Translations under genes and position numbers: made by a program
Notes under the pieces: model-generated
Database searches by the model: none
Told to the model about the DNA's origin: nothing
Seen by the model: the letters and a program-made list of their open reading frames with translations, nothing else
Part shown: positions 8,547 through 16,049 of the stretch, in pieces
Layout: each line of letters starts with the position of its first letter
Numbering within the stretch: position 1 is the first letter of the stretch
Assembly (NCBI GenBank): GCA_016196555.1
Contig: JACPXL010000024.1
Coordinates: 1 to 38,542 of the forward strand
Direction of reading: 5' to 3'
Source: Candidatus Omnitrophota bacterium
GTDB lineage: Bacteria > Omnitrophota > Omnitrophia > Omnitrophales > Aquincolibacteriaceae
Length of the DNA: 38,542 nt

Positions 8547-9149
8547 TCATTGGGTTAGCAATCGGCGGAAATTGGAGAGGCTGTTAAAAGGAATATCGAC
8601 CGCGAGTCTGTTGACTAAGACCGCCGGAATATGCCCACCGACATCCGAATGCTGCTGATAATAAATTTCCGTCTTTCCGCCTTCGAGGGGAGTAAATCGC
8701 CAAATGCCTTTAAGGGAAGGCATGCGGATACGTCCTTGCTGTTTGGGATAAATATCCGGAAGGGCGGAGATATGATATTCCACAACCCCGGTTGCAGGAT
8801 CCACAGAACGCAGGCGCCGGTAACCCAAGTCGCGGTCTTTGACGGGCCAAGGCAGATCAATTACGAAATATAAAACCTTTTCATCGGGACCTCGATCCTC
8901 AAGGAACCGGGATTCCACGCATTGATGAAACCATTCCGTCATCCGGTTTTCGTCATAAAAAGCAATCACTTGTTCCAGGCTTGCGTCCACGGTCATGCGC
9001 CCCTTGTATTCGAGAATGGGTGAACCTTCTACCTTGCGGACATGCACCTCGATCCCCGCTTCATTCTTTTTGAGTTCCCAGGGAAATTCCTTGGCGAAGA
9101 CAATCTGGCTAAACAGGAAAAGGGATAGAAGGAATAATCGTTTTTTCAT
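8547..9149 (-). CDS. secreted START-domain (StAR-related lipid transfer, SRPBCC fold) protein
   Basis: This 200-residue protein starts with a signal peptide (MKKRLFLLSLFLFSQIVFA) and is otherwise a single START-like domain. Family features include WELKKNEAGIEVHVRKVEGS near the mature N-terminus, the TEWFHQCVESRFLE segment, LPWPVKDRDLGYRR, and the C-terminal helix AVDIPFNSLSNFRRLL. START domains form a hydrophobic pocket for lipids; bacterial exported versions are mostly uncharacterised, so the ligand is unknown. It lies between glnA and glnE on the same strand but is cut off from glnA by two terminator-like hairpins, so it probably heads the START-glnE-TIGR04073 transcript. Confidence 0.82.
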   Translation of the reverse strand: MKKRLFLLSLFLFSQIVFAKEFPWELKKNEAGIEVHVRKVEGSPILEYKGRMTVDASLEQVIAFYDENRMTEWFHQCVESRFLEDRGPDEKVLYFVIDLPWPVKDRDLGYRRLRSVDPATGVVEYHISALPDIYPKQQGRIRMPSLKGIWRFTPLEGGKTEIYYQQHSDVGGHIPAVLVNRLAVDIPFNSLSNFRRLLTQ

Positions 9150-9187
9150 GACCTATGGATATTGAAATAAAATTACAGATTTGGCAA

Positions 9188-9217
9188 CAAAAAAAGGGCC
9201 CGGCTTTTGACCGGGCC
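9188..9217 (-). terminator. rho-independent terminator after glnA (second hairpin)
   Basis: On the minus strand the stem GGCCCGG/CCGGGCC (9211-9217 with 9197-9203, 7-base loop) is followed by a short G/C-to-T transition and a run of seven T. It lies between glnA and the START gene. Confidence 0.75.
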
Positions 9218-9231
9218 TTTAAAATTTAACA

Positions 9232-9267
9232 AAAAAGGGGACAGGTTTTAAAACCTGTCCCCTTTTT
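9232..9267. terminator. perfect 36-base palindrome, bidirectional terminator-like or REP-like
   Basis: The sequence is its own reverse complement from 9232 to 9267: A-run, GGGGACAGG, TTTTAAAA centre, CCTGTCCCC, T-run. It lies 15 bases past the glnA stop and could terminate transcription from either direction. The GGGGACAG core also resembles palindromes that accompany REP-associated transposases in other bacteria; no such transposase is in the window. Confidence 0.7.
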
Positions 9268-9282
9268 AAACAGATGAAAAGC

Positions 9283-10776
9283 TTATACGTCGAAGTACAT
9301 GTAGAATTCATGCGGATGAGGCCGAAGCTTAATCGCATCAATTTCTACTTCCTTCTTATAAGCAATCCAGGTATCGATCACGTCTTTGGTGAAGACATCG
9401 CCTTGAAGGAGATATTCATGGTCTTTTTGCAAAGCTTCGAGAGCTTCTTCAAGAGAACCGGGAACGTTCCTAATCTTGGCTTTTTCTTCAGCTGGAAGTT
9501 CGTAGATGTTTTTGTCGATCGGCTGGCCTGGATCAATTTTATTCTTAATCCCGTCAAGACCGGCCATAAGCATGGCGGAGAAGACAAGATAAGGATTGGC
9601 GCTCGGATCCGGGGCGCGGAATTCAACACGCTTTGCAGCCGGGGCCGTCGAATACATCGGAATGCGGCAAACGGCGGAGCGATTGCGGGCTGAATACACG
9701 AGATTGACCGGAGCTTCATAGCCGGGAACCAAACGGCGATAGGAATTGGTGGTCGGGGCGCCGAAAGCAAGAATGGAATGAGCATGCTTCAGAAGTCCGC
9801 CGATATACCATTTGCACATATCGCTGATAAGCGCATAACCTTTTCCGTCATAGAAAAGATTGGTGCCGTCTTTCCAAATGCTGGAGTGAACGTGCATTCC
9901 GGAACCGTTGTCCTTGAAAATCGGCTTCGGCATAAACGTCGCGGTTTTGTTGTACTTACGCGCCACATTCTTGATCACGTATTTGTACATCAAAAGATTA
10001 TCCGCCATTTTGGTGAGCGTGCCGTAACGGATATCGATTTCGCACTGACCGGCCGTGGCCACTTCGTGGTGATGAACTTCCACGGGAACACCGGAGCGGC
10101 GAAGGGTGAGCATAATTTCAGAACGGATGTCCTGAAGCGTGTCATGCGGAGGAACCGGGAAGTAACCTTCCTTATAACGGGGCTTATAGCCGAGATTCGG
10201 CTTTTCGTCGCGGCCCGTGTTCCAATCGCCTTCGATGGAATCGATGTAGTAATAACCAAAATTTTCACCTTGATCAAAACGGATATCATCGAAGATGAAA
10301 AATTCGGCTTCCGGACCCCAATAGCTCAAATCGCCGACTTTTGTTTTCTTCAAATGCTCTTCGGCTTTTTTGGCAATGTAACGGGGATCGCGGCTGTAAG
10401 GTTCTTTGGTGATGGGATCATAAATGTCGCAAATGACACTTAAGGTGGGAATTTGGCAGACCGGATCAAGAACGGCGGTTGTCGGATCCGGAATCAAAAG
10501 CATATCGCTTTCCTGAATCTTCTGAAAACCGCGGATCGAGGATCCGTCAAAGCCGATACCTTCCACCCAAATGCTTTTTTCGAGTTTATCGTAATCGGTA
10601 AGATCGGCGGCAGGAATGGAAAAGTGCTGCCACAAACCGGGCAAATCGTTGAATTTCAAATCGACCACTTGAATTTTATGTTTTTGAATATACCGCTTAA
10701 TTTCTTCCGGGGTAGTAGGACGCGTGGCTTCCACGAGTTCTTCCTCCCTATCTTTTGCTGTTACTAAAGTTGACAT
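9283..10776 (-). CDS. glnA: glutamine synthetase, type I
   Basis: GlnA makes glutamine from glutamate, ammonium and ATP as a cytoplasmic dodecamer. At 497 residues it is the GSI form with an N-terminal extension of about 28 residues. Recognisable segments are the beta-grasp start [26 protein letters not shown], the metal-binding region around [25 protein letters not shown]-like [16 protein letters not shown], and [15 protein letters not shown]. The adenylylation loop [10 protein letters not shown] is kept, with Tyr425 as the predicted target of GlnE, which places it in the regulated GSI-beta group. A strong ribosome site (GGAGGA) precedes the ATG at 10776. It has its own promoter-like sequence, with two terminators behind it. 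Confidence 0.97.
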   Translation of the reverse strand: MSTLVTAKDREEELVEATRPTTPEEIKRYIQKHKIQVVDLKFNDLPGLWQHFSIPAADLTDYDKLEKSIWVEGIGFDGSSIRGFQKIQESDMLLIPDPTTAVLDPVCQIPTLSVICDIYDPITKEPYSRDPRYIAKKAEEHLKKTKVGDLSYWGPEAEFFIFDDIRFDQGENFGYYYIDSIEGDWNTGRDEKPNLGYKPRYKEGYFPVPPHDTLQDIRSEIMLTLRRSGVPVEVHHHEVATAGQCEIDIRYGTLTKMADNLLMYKYVIKNVARKYNKTATFMPKPIFKDNGSGMHVHSSIWKDGTNLFYDGKGYALISDMCKWYIGGLLKHAHSILAFGAPTTNSYRRLVPGYEAPVNLVYSARNRSAVCRIPMYSTAPAAKRVEFRAPDPSANPYLVFSAMLMAGLDGIKNKIDPGQPIDKNIYELPAEEKAKIRNVPGSLEEALEALQKDHEYLLQGDVFTKDVIDTWIAYKKEVEIDAIKLRPHPHEFYMYFDV

Positions 10777-10851
10777 CTTTGACTTCCTCCTTTTTTATTT
10801 AAAACAGGCACTGCCTTGATAAAAACGGGTGAACCTTTTGGCAGGGGCCTT

Positions 10852-10880
10852 ATAATATTCAAGCCGGGTGGGCTTGTAAA
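10852..10880 (-). promoter_or_regulatory. putative sigma-70 promoter of glnA
   Basis: On the minus strand TTTACA (10875-10880), a 17-base spacer and TATTAT (10852-10857) point at glnA with a leader of about 70 bases. I see no sigma-54 element in this gap. Confidence 0.55.
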
Positions 10881-10893
10881 GCACGAAATCCTG

Positions 10894-10905
10894 CCTGCCG
10901 GCAGG
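10894..10905. repeat. 12-base perfect palindrome CCTGCCGGCAGG
   Basis: This self-complementary sequence lies directly upstream of the glnA -35 box. It could be a regulator site or a dispersed short palindrome; nothing in the window decides which. Confidence 0.4.
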
Positions 10906-10920
10906 GAGTAAAATGGAACC

Positions 10921-10950
10921 CCCGGGGCCGCTCATGAGCCGGTCCCCGGG
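10921..10950 (-). terminator. GC-rich hairpin after glnK, probable terminator
   Basis: The arms CCCGGGG and CCCCGGG (10921-10927 and 10944-10950) enclose a second dyad, CTCATGAG. On the minus strand it lies 27 bases beyond the glnK stop. Only a short T run follows at some distance, so termination may be partial. Confidence 0.5.
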
Positions 10951-10977
10951 ATCTCCATTTGACTTGCAACTACTAAA

Positions 10978-11319
10978 TTAAACGAGCGCCCGTTCTCCCC
11001 GTTCGCGGGTACGGATACGAACCACTTCGGCGACATCGTAAATAAAAATCTTGCCGTCTCCTACGCCGCCCGTAAAAGCGGATTCGAGAACCGTTTGCGT
11101 AATCTTCTCGAGATCCTTATCCACCACCACAATTTCGACTTTTACTTTGGGCAGGAAATCAACTTTGTACTTTTCACCCCGCCACTGTTGAACCGTTCCC
11201 CTTTGCATGCCATGACCTTCGATTTCGGTAATGGTGATGCCGGGATATCCCGATTGTTCCAGCGCGCGGCGAACTGATTCCAATTTTTCCGGCCGAATAA
11301 TCGCTTCGATCTTTTTCAT
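10978..11319 (-). CDS. glnK: nitrogen regulatory protein P-II
   Basis: PII is a small trimeric signal protein that binds ATP, ADP and 2-oxoglutarate and gates AmtB. At 113 residues it has normal length, with the signature segment KYKVDFLPKVKVEIVV and the C-terminal GDGKIFIYDVAEVVRIRT. Tyr51, the site uridylylated in GlnB/GlnK of many bacteria, is present at the tip of the T loop, while Tyr46 of E. coli GlnB is Trp here. Its ATG overlaps the amtB stop by four bases (ATGA), the usual amtB-glnK coupling. I chose glnK over glnB because of this linkage; sequence alone does not separate them. No glnD lies in the window. Confidence 0.95.
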   Translation of the reverse strand: MKKIEAIIRPEKLESVRRALEQSGYPGITITEIEGHGMQRGTVQQWRGEKYKVDFLPKVKVEIVVVDKDLEKITQTVLESAFTGGVGDGKIFIYDVAEVVRIRTRERGERALV

Positions 11320-12713
11320 CTGAGCACCTCGTTATATTCCTTTTTTGATGCACTGCTTTTCATACCAGAATTCTGCGCCCCCAAACTTTCGGTAATCCCC
11401 ACACCCCGGTAACTGGGTTTGCGTGTGACAAAATCCGGATAAGCTTGATTGCCGTGTTCGCCGATATCCAAACCTTCGATTTCTTCGGTAAGTGATACGC
11501 GGATTCCAACCGTCATTTTAAGGACATACCAAGCGATCGCGGAAGCAATCACCACAAAAGCTCCGACAGCCGCCACTCCGGTGAGCTGCGCGGTAAGAAG
11601 CTTGACTCCGCCGCCGAAGAAAAGACCGTTGCCGGTTGTGTTGGGGCTGACCCAATCTTGGGCAAAAAGCCCAACGGCAATGGTTCCAAAAATTCCGTTT
11701 ACGAGGTGAACGGCCGTAGCGCCGACCGGATCATCCACATGAACTTTGTCGAAGAAAATAACCGCGGGCACCACGATAAATCCTGCGATCAAACCGATGA
11801 TTGCGGCACTTGGGACACTAACGAAAGCGCAAGGCGCTGTGATAGCAACCAGTCCGGCCAAACAACCGTTGATCGTCATTCCGATATCCGGCTTTTTTAA
11901 GAAAATCCAGGATGTAAAGGTCGAGGACAAAATTGCCGTAGCCGCCGCCATATTCGTGGTCAAACAAATATGACCCATCAAACGCGGATCCGCAGCCATC
12001 GTGCTTCCCGGATTAAAACCGAACCACCCGAGATAAAGAACCAGCGTTCCGATCATGGCAAGTGACATGCTATGTCCCGGAATGGCATTAATTTCGCCTT
12101 TGGGTCCGAATTTACCAAATCGAGGACCAAGAATAATAGCTCCCATCAAAGCGGCCCATCCGCCGACTGAGTGTACGACCGTAGAACCGGCAAAATCCCA
12201 AAATCCGAGTTTTGCAAGCCATCCGCCGCCCCAAATCCAATGTCCGCCGATAGGATAAATCAACCCTACGAGGATAAAGGAAAAGAGAATAAAGGAAAAA
12301 TATTTGATTCTTCCGCCCACGGATCCGGAAACAATCGTTGCTGCGGTTCCGGCAAAAACGAGCTGAAAGAAAAATTTCGCGCTGAGAGGAACACCTGTCC
12401 AGGCAATAGAGCTGTAAACTCCTTGATAAGCATCGCCCGTAGCAGGACTGTTGTCCGCTCCCGTTATCATCAAAAGTCCCTGAAGGCCCATGAAAGGATT
12501 TCCATCGCCAAACATAAGACCCCAACCGAGATACCAAAAAGCCACGGTGGAGCAGGCAAAAACCACGAAATTCTTTGAAAGGATGTTCACACAGTTTTTG
12601 CTTTGCTGAAACCCGGCTTCCACGCAAGCGAAGCCAAGATTCATGAAGAATACAAGCATGGCTGTGATCAACACCCACAATGTATCAACCACTACCTTAG
12701 TTTCTGGATTCAT
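11316..12713 (-). CDS. amtB: ammonium transporter, Amt family
   Basis: AmtB is a trimeric inner-membrane channel that takes up ammonium. The 465-residue protein has about eleven hydrophobic segments, the family region DFAGSTVVHSVGGWAALMGA, and the twin pore histidines H181 and H336. Unlike E. coli AmtB there is no obvious cleavable signal peptide. The cytoplasmic tail from about residue 405 keeps GLDIGEHGNQAYPDF, the part that meets the PII T loop, then adds some 35 polar residues. GGGGAG provides the ribosome site. A sigma-54 promoter stands 70 bases upstream and the PII gene follows with a four-base overlap. Confidence 0.97.
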   Translation of the reverse strand: MNPETKVVVDTLWVLITAMLVFFMNLGFACVEAGFQQSKNCVNILSKNFVVFACSTVAFWYLGWGLMFGDGNPFMGLQGLLMITGADNSPATGDAYQGVYSSIAWTGVPLSAKFFFQLVFAGTAATIVSGSVGGRIKYFSFILFSFILVGLIYPIGGHWIWGGGWLAKLGFWDFAGSTVVHSVGGWAALMGAIILGPRFGKFGPKGEINAIPGHSMSLAMIGTLVLYLGWFGFNPGSTMAADPRLMGHICLTTNMAAATAILSSTFTSWIFLKKPDIGMTINGCLAGLVAITAPCAFVSVPSAAIIGLIAGFIVVPAVIFFDKVHVDDPVGATAVHLVNGIFGTIAVGLFAQDWVSPNTTGNGLFFGGGVKLLTAQLTGVAAVGAFVVIASAIAWYVLKMTVGIRVSLTEEIEGLDIGEHGNQAYPDFVTRKPSYRGVGITESLGAQNSGMKSSASKKEYNEVLR

Positions 12714-12781
12714 ATAATCTCCCCTGTTGAATTTAATTAAATGACTTTCCTGCGGTTTCGCCTGAAAATCGTGTAAGAGAA

Positions 12782-12799
12782 ATGCAAGGGCCGTGCCAA
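12782..12799 (-). promoter_or_regulatory. sigma-54 (RpoN) promoter of amtB-glnK
   Basis: The minus strand reads TTGGCACGGCCCTTGCAT, an essentially perfect -24/-12 element (TGGCAC-N5-TTGCA). Transcription should start about 12 bases downstream and leave a leader of roughly 60 bases before amtB. The adjacent gene encodes the matching type of activator. Confidence 0.92.
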
Positions 12800-12877
12800 G
12801 GATTTAGAATAATTTTTGCTATAAATTGATATGAAAAGATCTTGAATGCAATTCGGTTTCGACAGTTTTGTTATAGG

Positions 12878-12905
12878 AAAAAGGGGGTTCTACGAATTTG
12901 TAGAA
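12878..12905 (-). terminator. terminator-like hairpin at the end of the sigma-54 activator gene
   Basis: On the minus strand TTCTAC/GTAGAA (6-base loop) overlaps the activator stop codon and is followed by CCCCC and then TTTTT. The stem is AT-rich, so strength is uncertain. Confidence 0.45.
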
Positions 12906-13822
12906 ACATCTGGAGAGGCGTCTTCTTTGCTGCCTTTTATGCCGTAAAGTTTGAGTTTATAGCCCAGCATTCTCTCGGTGATTCCGAGAATTTTTGCGGC
13001 TTTTCTCTGATTGCCGCTGGTTTGTTTCATGGCCCTATCAATCATTTGCCGCTCCAAATTTTCTACGGTCTCGGGAAGAGAATGCGTGCCCGGCATTTCA
13101 AGCAGGGAATAAGAATCCGGAGGATTGAAACTTGCCAGCACAGGATTGCTTTTGGTGCCGGGAATCGGAAACAAATTAGGAGTCAAAGTGTCGCTTTGAC
13201 AAAGAATGACCGCACGTTCAATGGCATTTTCCAATTCCCGTATATTGCCGGGCCAGGCATAGTTCATGAGGTATTCCATGGCTTCATCGGAAACATAGTG
13301 TACGTTTTTATTGTTCTCACGATTCGTTTCTTCCAGAAAATGTTTTACAAGAAGCGGAATGTCTTCTTTTCTTTCACGCAATGCGGGCATAAAAATCGGC
13401 ACCACATTCAAACGGTAATAAAGGTCTTCCCGGAATTTCCCTTCCCTCACCGCTTTTTCAAGATCGCGGTTGGTGGCAGTAATCAAGCGGATGTCGACCC
13501 GTAAAGTTTCGGTTCCCCCCACACGCTCAAATTCTTTTTCCTGTAAAACCCTGAGGAGTTTGACTTGCGTGCTCATGGGGATGTCTCCGATTTCATCCAA
13601 AAAAAGCGTGCCTTCATGCGCCATTTCAAACCGCCCCTTTTTGCTTGCCGCGGCACCTGTAAAGGCCCCTTTTTCATAACCGAAAAGCTCACTTTCAAGA
13701 AGGGTTTCGGGCAAAGCGGCGCAGGAGACTTTGATAAAAGGTTTGTCGGAACGTTCGCTGGAATAATGAATGGCATTGGCGACAAGCTCTTTGCCGGTAC
13801 CGCTTTCTCCCCGGAGAATCAC
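12890..13822 (-). CDS. sigma-54 activator, 3' part: AAA+ domain and Fis-type HTH (broken gene)
   Basis: This open frame gives 310 residues starting inside the ATPase: Walker A GESGTGKE is at residues 5-12, GAFTGA (the sigma-54 contact loop) at 52-57, Walker B GTLFLDEIGD near 75, and a C-terminal Fis-like helix-turn-helix NQRKAAKILGITERMLGYKLK. This is the NifA/NtrC arrangement. The assigned start is a GTG in the strand before Walker A and cannot be a true N-terminus. In this frame the sequence reads on upstream as KYASIELVSQSRATV, the last helix before Walker A. The GAF half is in another frame just upstream. The roughly 20 residues with the usual GxSxxM segment of the ATPase are missing. It is probably a pseudogene or an assembly error. 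Confidence 0.85.
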   Translation of the reverse strand: MILRGESGTGKELVANAIHYSSERSDKPFIKVSCAALPETLLESELFGYEKGAFTGAAASKKGRFEMAHEGTLFLDEIGDIPMSTQVKLLRVLQEKEFERVGGTETLRVDIRLITATNRDLEKAVREGKFREDLYYRLNVVPIFMPALRERKEDIPLLVKHFLEETNRENNKNVHYVSDEAMEYLMNYAWPGNIRELENAIERAVILCQSDTLTPNLFPIPGTKSNPVLASFNPPDSYSLLEMPGTHSLPETVENLERQMIDRAMKQTSGNQRKAAKILGITERMLGYKLKLYGIKGSKEDASPDVSTNS

Positions 13823-13839
13823 CGTCGCCCGGCTTTGGC

Positions 13840-14433
13840 TTACAAGTTCGATGGAGGCATACTTTTCAGAAGGATATTTTCGTTCTCGAGCAATTCTTTT
13901 TCTTTTTCGCGGATTTGATGAATGCGTACCGCATTGGCCACCATGGAGCTGATAATGGTCAGCAACCTGACATCCTCTTCGAAAGAAATATTTTCTTTGA
14001 ACAAACGGTCCACGCTTAAAGCCCCGATGGTTTTTTGCTCCAATTTAATCGGAACGCAAATGAAGGCGATATTGCTTCGTTTAATGTCTCCGCGCGCGCG
14101 CGTGCGATTGAGAAAAAGCGGTTCTTTGCCCACGTTAGGCACCACGATCGGCTCGCCCGCAGCCACGACTTTTCCGGTAATGCCTTCTCCCACACGGTAA
14201 CGTCCGCGGCCGATTTCTTCGGGGCCGAGGCCATAGCCCACTTCAATGGCGAGTTCGCCGGTGCGGGGATCAAGAAGTGTCAGCGTGCCGCGTTCCATGC
14301 CCATTTTTTGATGAAGCAAAGTCATCACCTTGTTCATGACTTCTTCCAAAATCACGGAGGAAGTGAGGGCATCGGAAATTTCGTAAATGGCGGTAAGCTC
14401 CAAATTATTGGAATCTGAATCAGACGGTTTCAT
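13840..14433 (-). CDS. sigma-54 activator, 5' part: N-terminal GAF sensory domain (broken gene)
   Basis: From ATG 14433 (GGAG three bases before it; a TTG at 14451 is less likely) this frame gives about 197 residues. They form one GAF domain in the NifA style (LELTAIYEISDALTSSVILEEVM to LTIISSMVANAVRIHQI), then a charged helical linker REKEKELLENENILLK, then five out-of-frame residues and a stop. GAF domains in NifA-like proteins bind small molecules or contact PII. The ATPase half of the same protein follows in another frame at 13822. The start overlaps the lpxI stop by 14 bases, so the gene probably rides on the lpx transcript. Confidence 0.82.
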   Translation of the reverse strand: MKPSDSDSNNLELTAIYEISDALTSSVILEEVMNKVMTLLHQKMGMERGTLTLLDPRTGELAIEVGYGLGPEEIGRGRYRVGEGITGKVVAAGEPIVVPNVGKEPLFLNRTRARGDIKRSNIAFICVPIKLEQKTIGALSVDRLFKENISFEEDVRLLTIISSMVANAVRIHQIREKEKELLENENILLKSMPPSNL

Positions 14434-15235
14434 TGACTCCGACCAAAACAATTCCTTTTTGATCGGCTCCTTTCACAAATTCCTCTTGATCGATAAAAAG
14501 TGTTTTTCCCGCTTCGAAAGCAAAGGCCTGGGCCTTGGCTAAAATAAGCGATTGAAGCGTTCCCAGTCCCACGGCCGGAACATCAAAGCGCATGTCTTGA
14601 CTGGGTTTTGCCGTTTTTACCACGGTCACCTTGCCGCCGCCAAGCTCTCCGCCGCGGCGAATCGCCCGGTCTGTGCCTTCAATGGCCTCGACCGCCAAAA
14701 TCGCTTTCTTTTTGACCACCACCGTTTGCCCGACATCCAGACCGGCGAGGGCCTTGGCAAGCTTGAAACCGAATTTGATATCTTCCAAAATTTCTTTGGA
14801 CGGCTTTTTTTTGCCGAGGACTCCGGCACCGGGAAAGGCATCCTTCATAAAAAGTGTCGAATCGAGCAAATCAATGCCTGCACCATGAAGAAAATCGGCG
14901 ATTCCGGCAAGAAGAGAATCGTCTTTAAAATCCCGTACTTTCATCAGCACCTTCACCATTTCAAAATCCGGGCGGACATTTTCCTGAAAAAGCCGGACCT
15001 TCTCGACCTTTCCCGCCATCAGGGCTTCGTGAACCGTTTCGGAGCGGAAAAGCTTTACCAGTTTTGCCAGCTCGCCCACTTTCACCCAGCGGCTCACGTC
15101 CGCCATTTTCTCAAGAACAGGTTCAGCCTCTCCTTCCAAAAGCGCGGCCACAACCCGGTAACCTTGATTCCTGGCTTCTTTGACAGCAAGAACGGGAAAT
15201 TTTCCGTTTCCCGCGATAATTCCGATAGTTTTCAT
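14420..15235 (-). CDS. lpxI: UDP-2,3-diacylglucosamine pyrophosphatase, LpxI type
   Basis: LpxI cleaves UDP-2,3-diacylglucosamine to lipid X and UMP, the step done by LpxH in E. coli. The 271-residue protein is the DUF1009 type: an N-terminal GIIAGNGKFPVLAVKEAR motif, a middle helical part with KVRDFKDDSLLAGIADFL, and a C-terminal catalytic domain with GLDVGQTVVVKKKAILAVEAIEGTD and the end segment MRFDVPAVGLGTLQSL. It follows lpxA by 43 bases in the same direction and overlaps the sigma-54 activator gene at its 3' end. Confidence 0.93.
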   Translation of the reverse strand: MKTIGIIAGNGKFPVLAVKEARNQGYRVVAALLEGEAEPVLEKMADVSRWVKVGELAKLVKLFRSETVHEALMAGKVEKVRLFQENVRPDFEMVKVLMKVRDFKDDSLLAGIADFLHGAGIDLLDSTLFMKDAFPGAGVLGKKKPSKEILEDIKFGFKLAKALAGLDVGQTVVVKKKAILAVEAIEGTDRAIRRGGELGGGKVTVVKTAKPSQDMRFDVPAVGLGTLQSLILAKAQAFAFEAGKTLFIDQEEFVKGADQKGIVLVGVNETV

Positions 15236-15278
15236 GATGAAGTATTTGTGACCGTCCGGTGAGGGGGAACCGTCCAGT

Positions 15279-16049
15279 TTACCTTGAAATGCCGCGTTCG
15301 GAGCCTTTTAAAAATTCCACCAGCACGCGAAGGGCCGGGGAATCTCCCAGTTCTGCTTCAATTTGAGTAATCGCTTTTTTGACTCCGAGCCGGGATTTAA
15401 AAATTATTTTGAATGCTTTTTTAAGAAGTGTTTTTTCAGAAGGCGGCATGCCCGCGCGGTCAATGCCTACCGAATTAATGCCAAAACAGCGTGTGGGATG
15501 CCCGTCGGCCATCATATAAGGAGGCACATCCTGCACTACTTTGGAACAGCCGCCGACAATGGCGAGTTGGCCGATTCTGACAAATTGATGGACCGCCGAA
15601 AGGCCTCCGATAATGGCCCGGTCTTCGACCGTCACATGGCCGGCAAGAGTCGCGTTGTTGGCAAGGATGGTGTTATTTTTAATGATGCAATCATGGGCCA
15701 CATGAGCGTAGGCCATTAAAAGATTGCCGTCGCCAATGACGGTTTCGGTTCCGTTTTTGGTGCCGGGATTAATCGTGACGTATTCGCGGATTTTATTGCG
15801 GTCGCCGATTTTAAGAAAACTGATTCCCCCGTCAAATTTTTTGTCTTGGGTGGGACTGCCGATCACGGCGCCGGTAAAAACTTCGTTTTCCCTGCCGATC
15901 GTCGTATGACCTTCCACCGTGACGCGCGCGCCGATACGGGTGTGATCTCCGATTTTTACCGTCCCGGTAACGATAGCGTAGGGACCGATTTCTACGCCTT
16001 CTCCCAATTCGGCCTCAGGATCAACGATGGCCGTTGGGTGAACATTCAC
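15279..16049 (-). CDS. lpxA: UDP-N-acetylglucosamine O-acyltransferase
   Basis: LpxA transfers a 3-hydroxyacyl chain from acyl carrier protein to UDP-GlcNAc, the first step of lipid A synthesis. I start it at GTG 16049, which overlaps the lpxC-fabZ stop as GTGA and gives VNVHPTAIV; an ATG at 16085 would add twelve unlikely residues. The resulting 256 residues form a left-handed parallel beta helix with hexapeptide repeats, then a helical C-terminus. The catalytic His is in MAYAHVAHDC. The VHQFVRIG and VGGCSKVVQDVPPY segments match the acyl-chain groove, with Gly kept at the position that measures chain length in E. coli. Confidence 0.95.
   Translation of the reverse strand: MNVHPTAIVDPEAELGEGVEIGPYAIVTGTVKIGDHTRIGARVTVEGHTTIGRENEVFTGAVIGSPTQDKKFDGGISFLKIGDRNKIREYVTINPGTKNGTETVIGDGNLLMAYAHVAHDCIIKNNTILANNATLAGHVTVEDRAIIGGLSAVHQFVRIGQLAIVGGCSKVVQDVPPYMMADGHPTRCFGINSVGIDRAGMPPSEKTLLKKAFKIIFKSRLGVKKAITQIEAELGDSPALRVLVEFLKGSERGISR

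Noticed and set aside
10777-10977. Glutamine riboswitch or sigma-54 promoter in front of glnA
   Set aside because: No GG/GC -24/-12 element and no recognisable riboswitch core was found; hairpins and a sigma-70-like promoter explain the gap.
12890-13822. AAA+ half as a separate short sigma-54 activator like PspF
   Set aside because: The start would fall in the strand before Walker A, the first ATPase segment is missing, and the matching GAF half lies just upstream in another frame.
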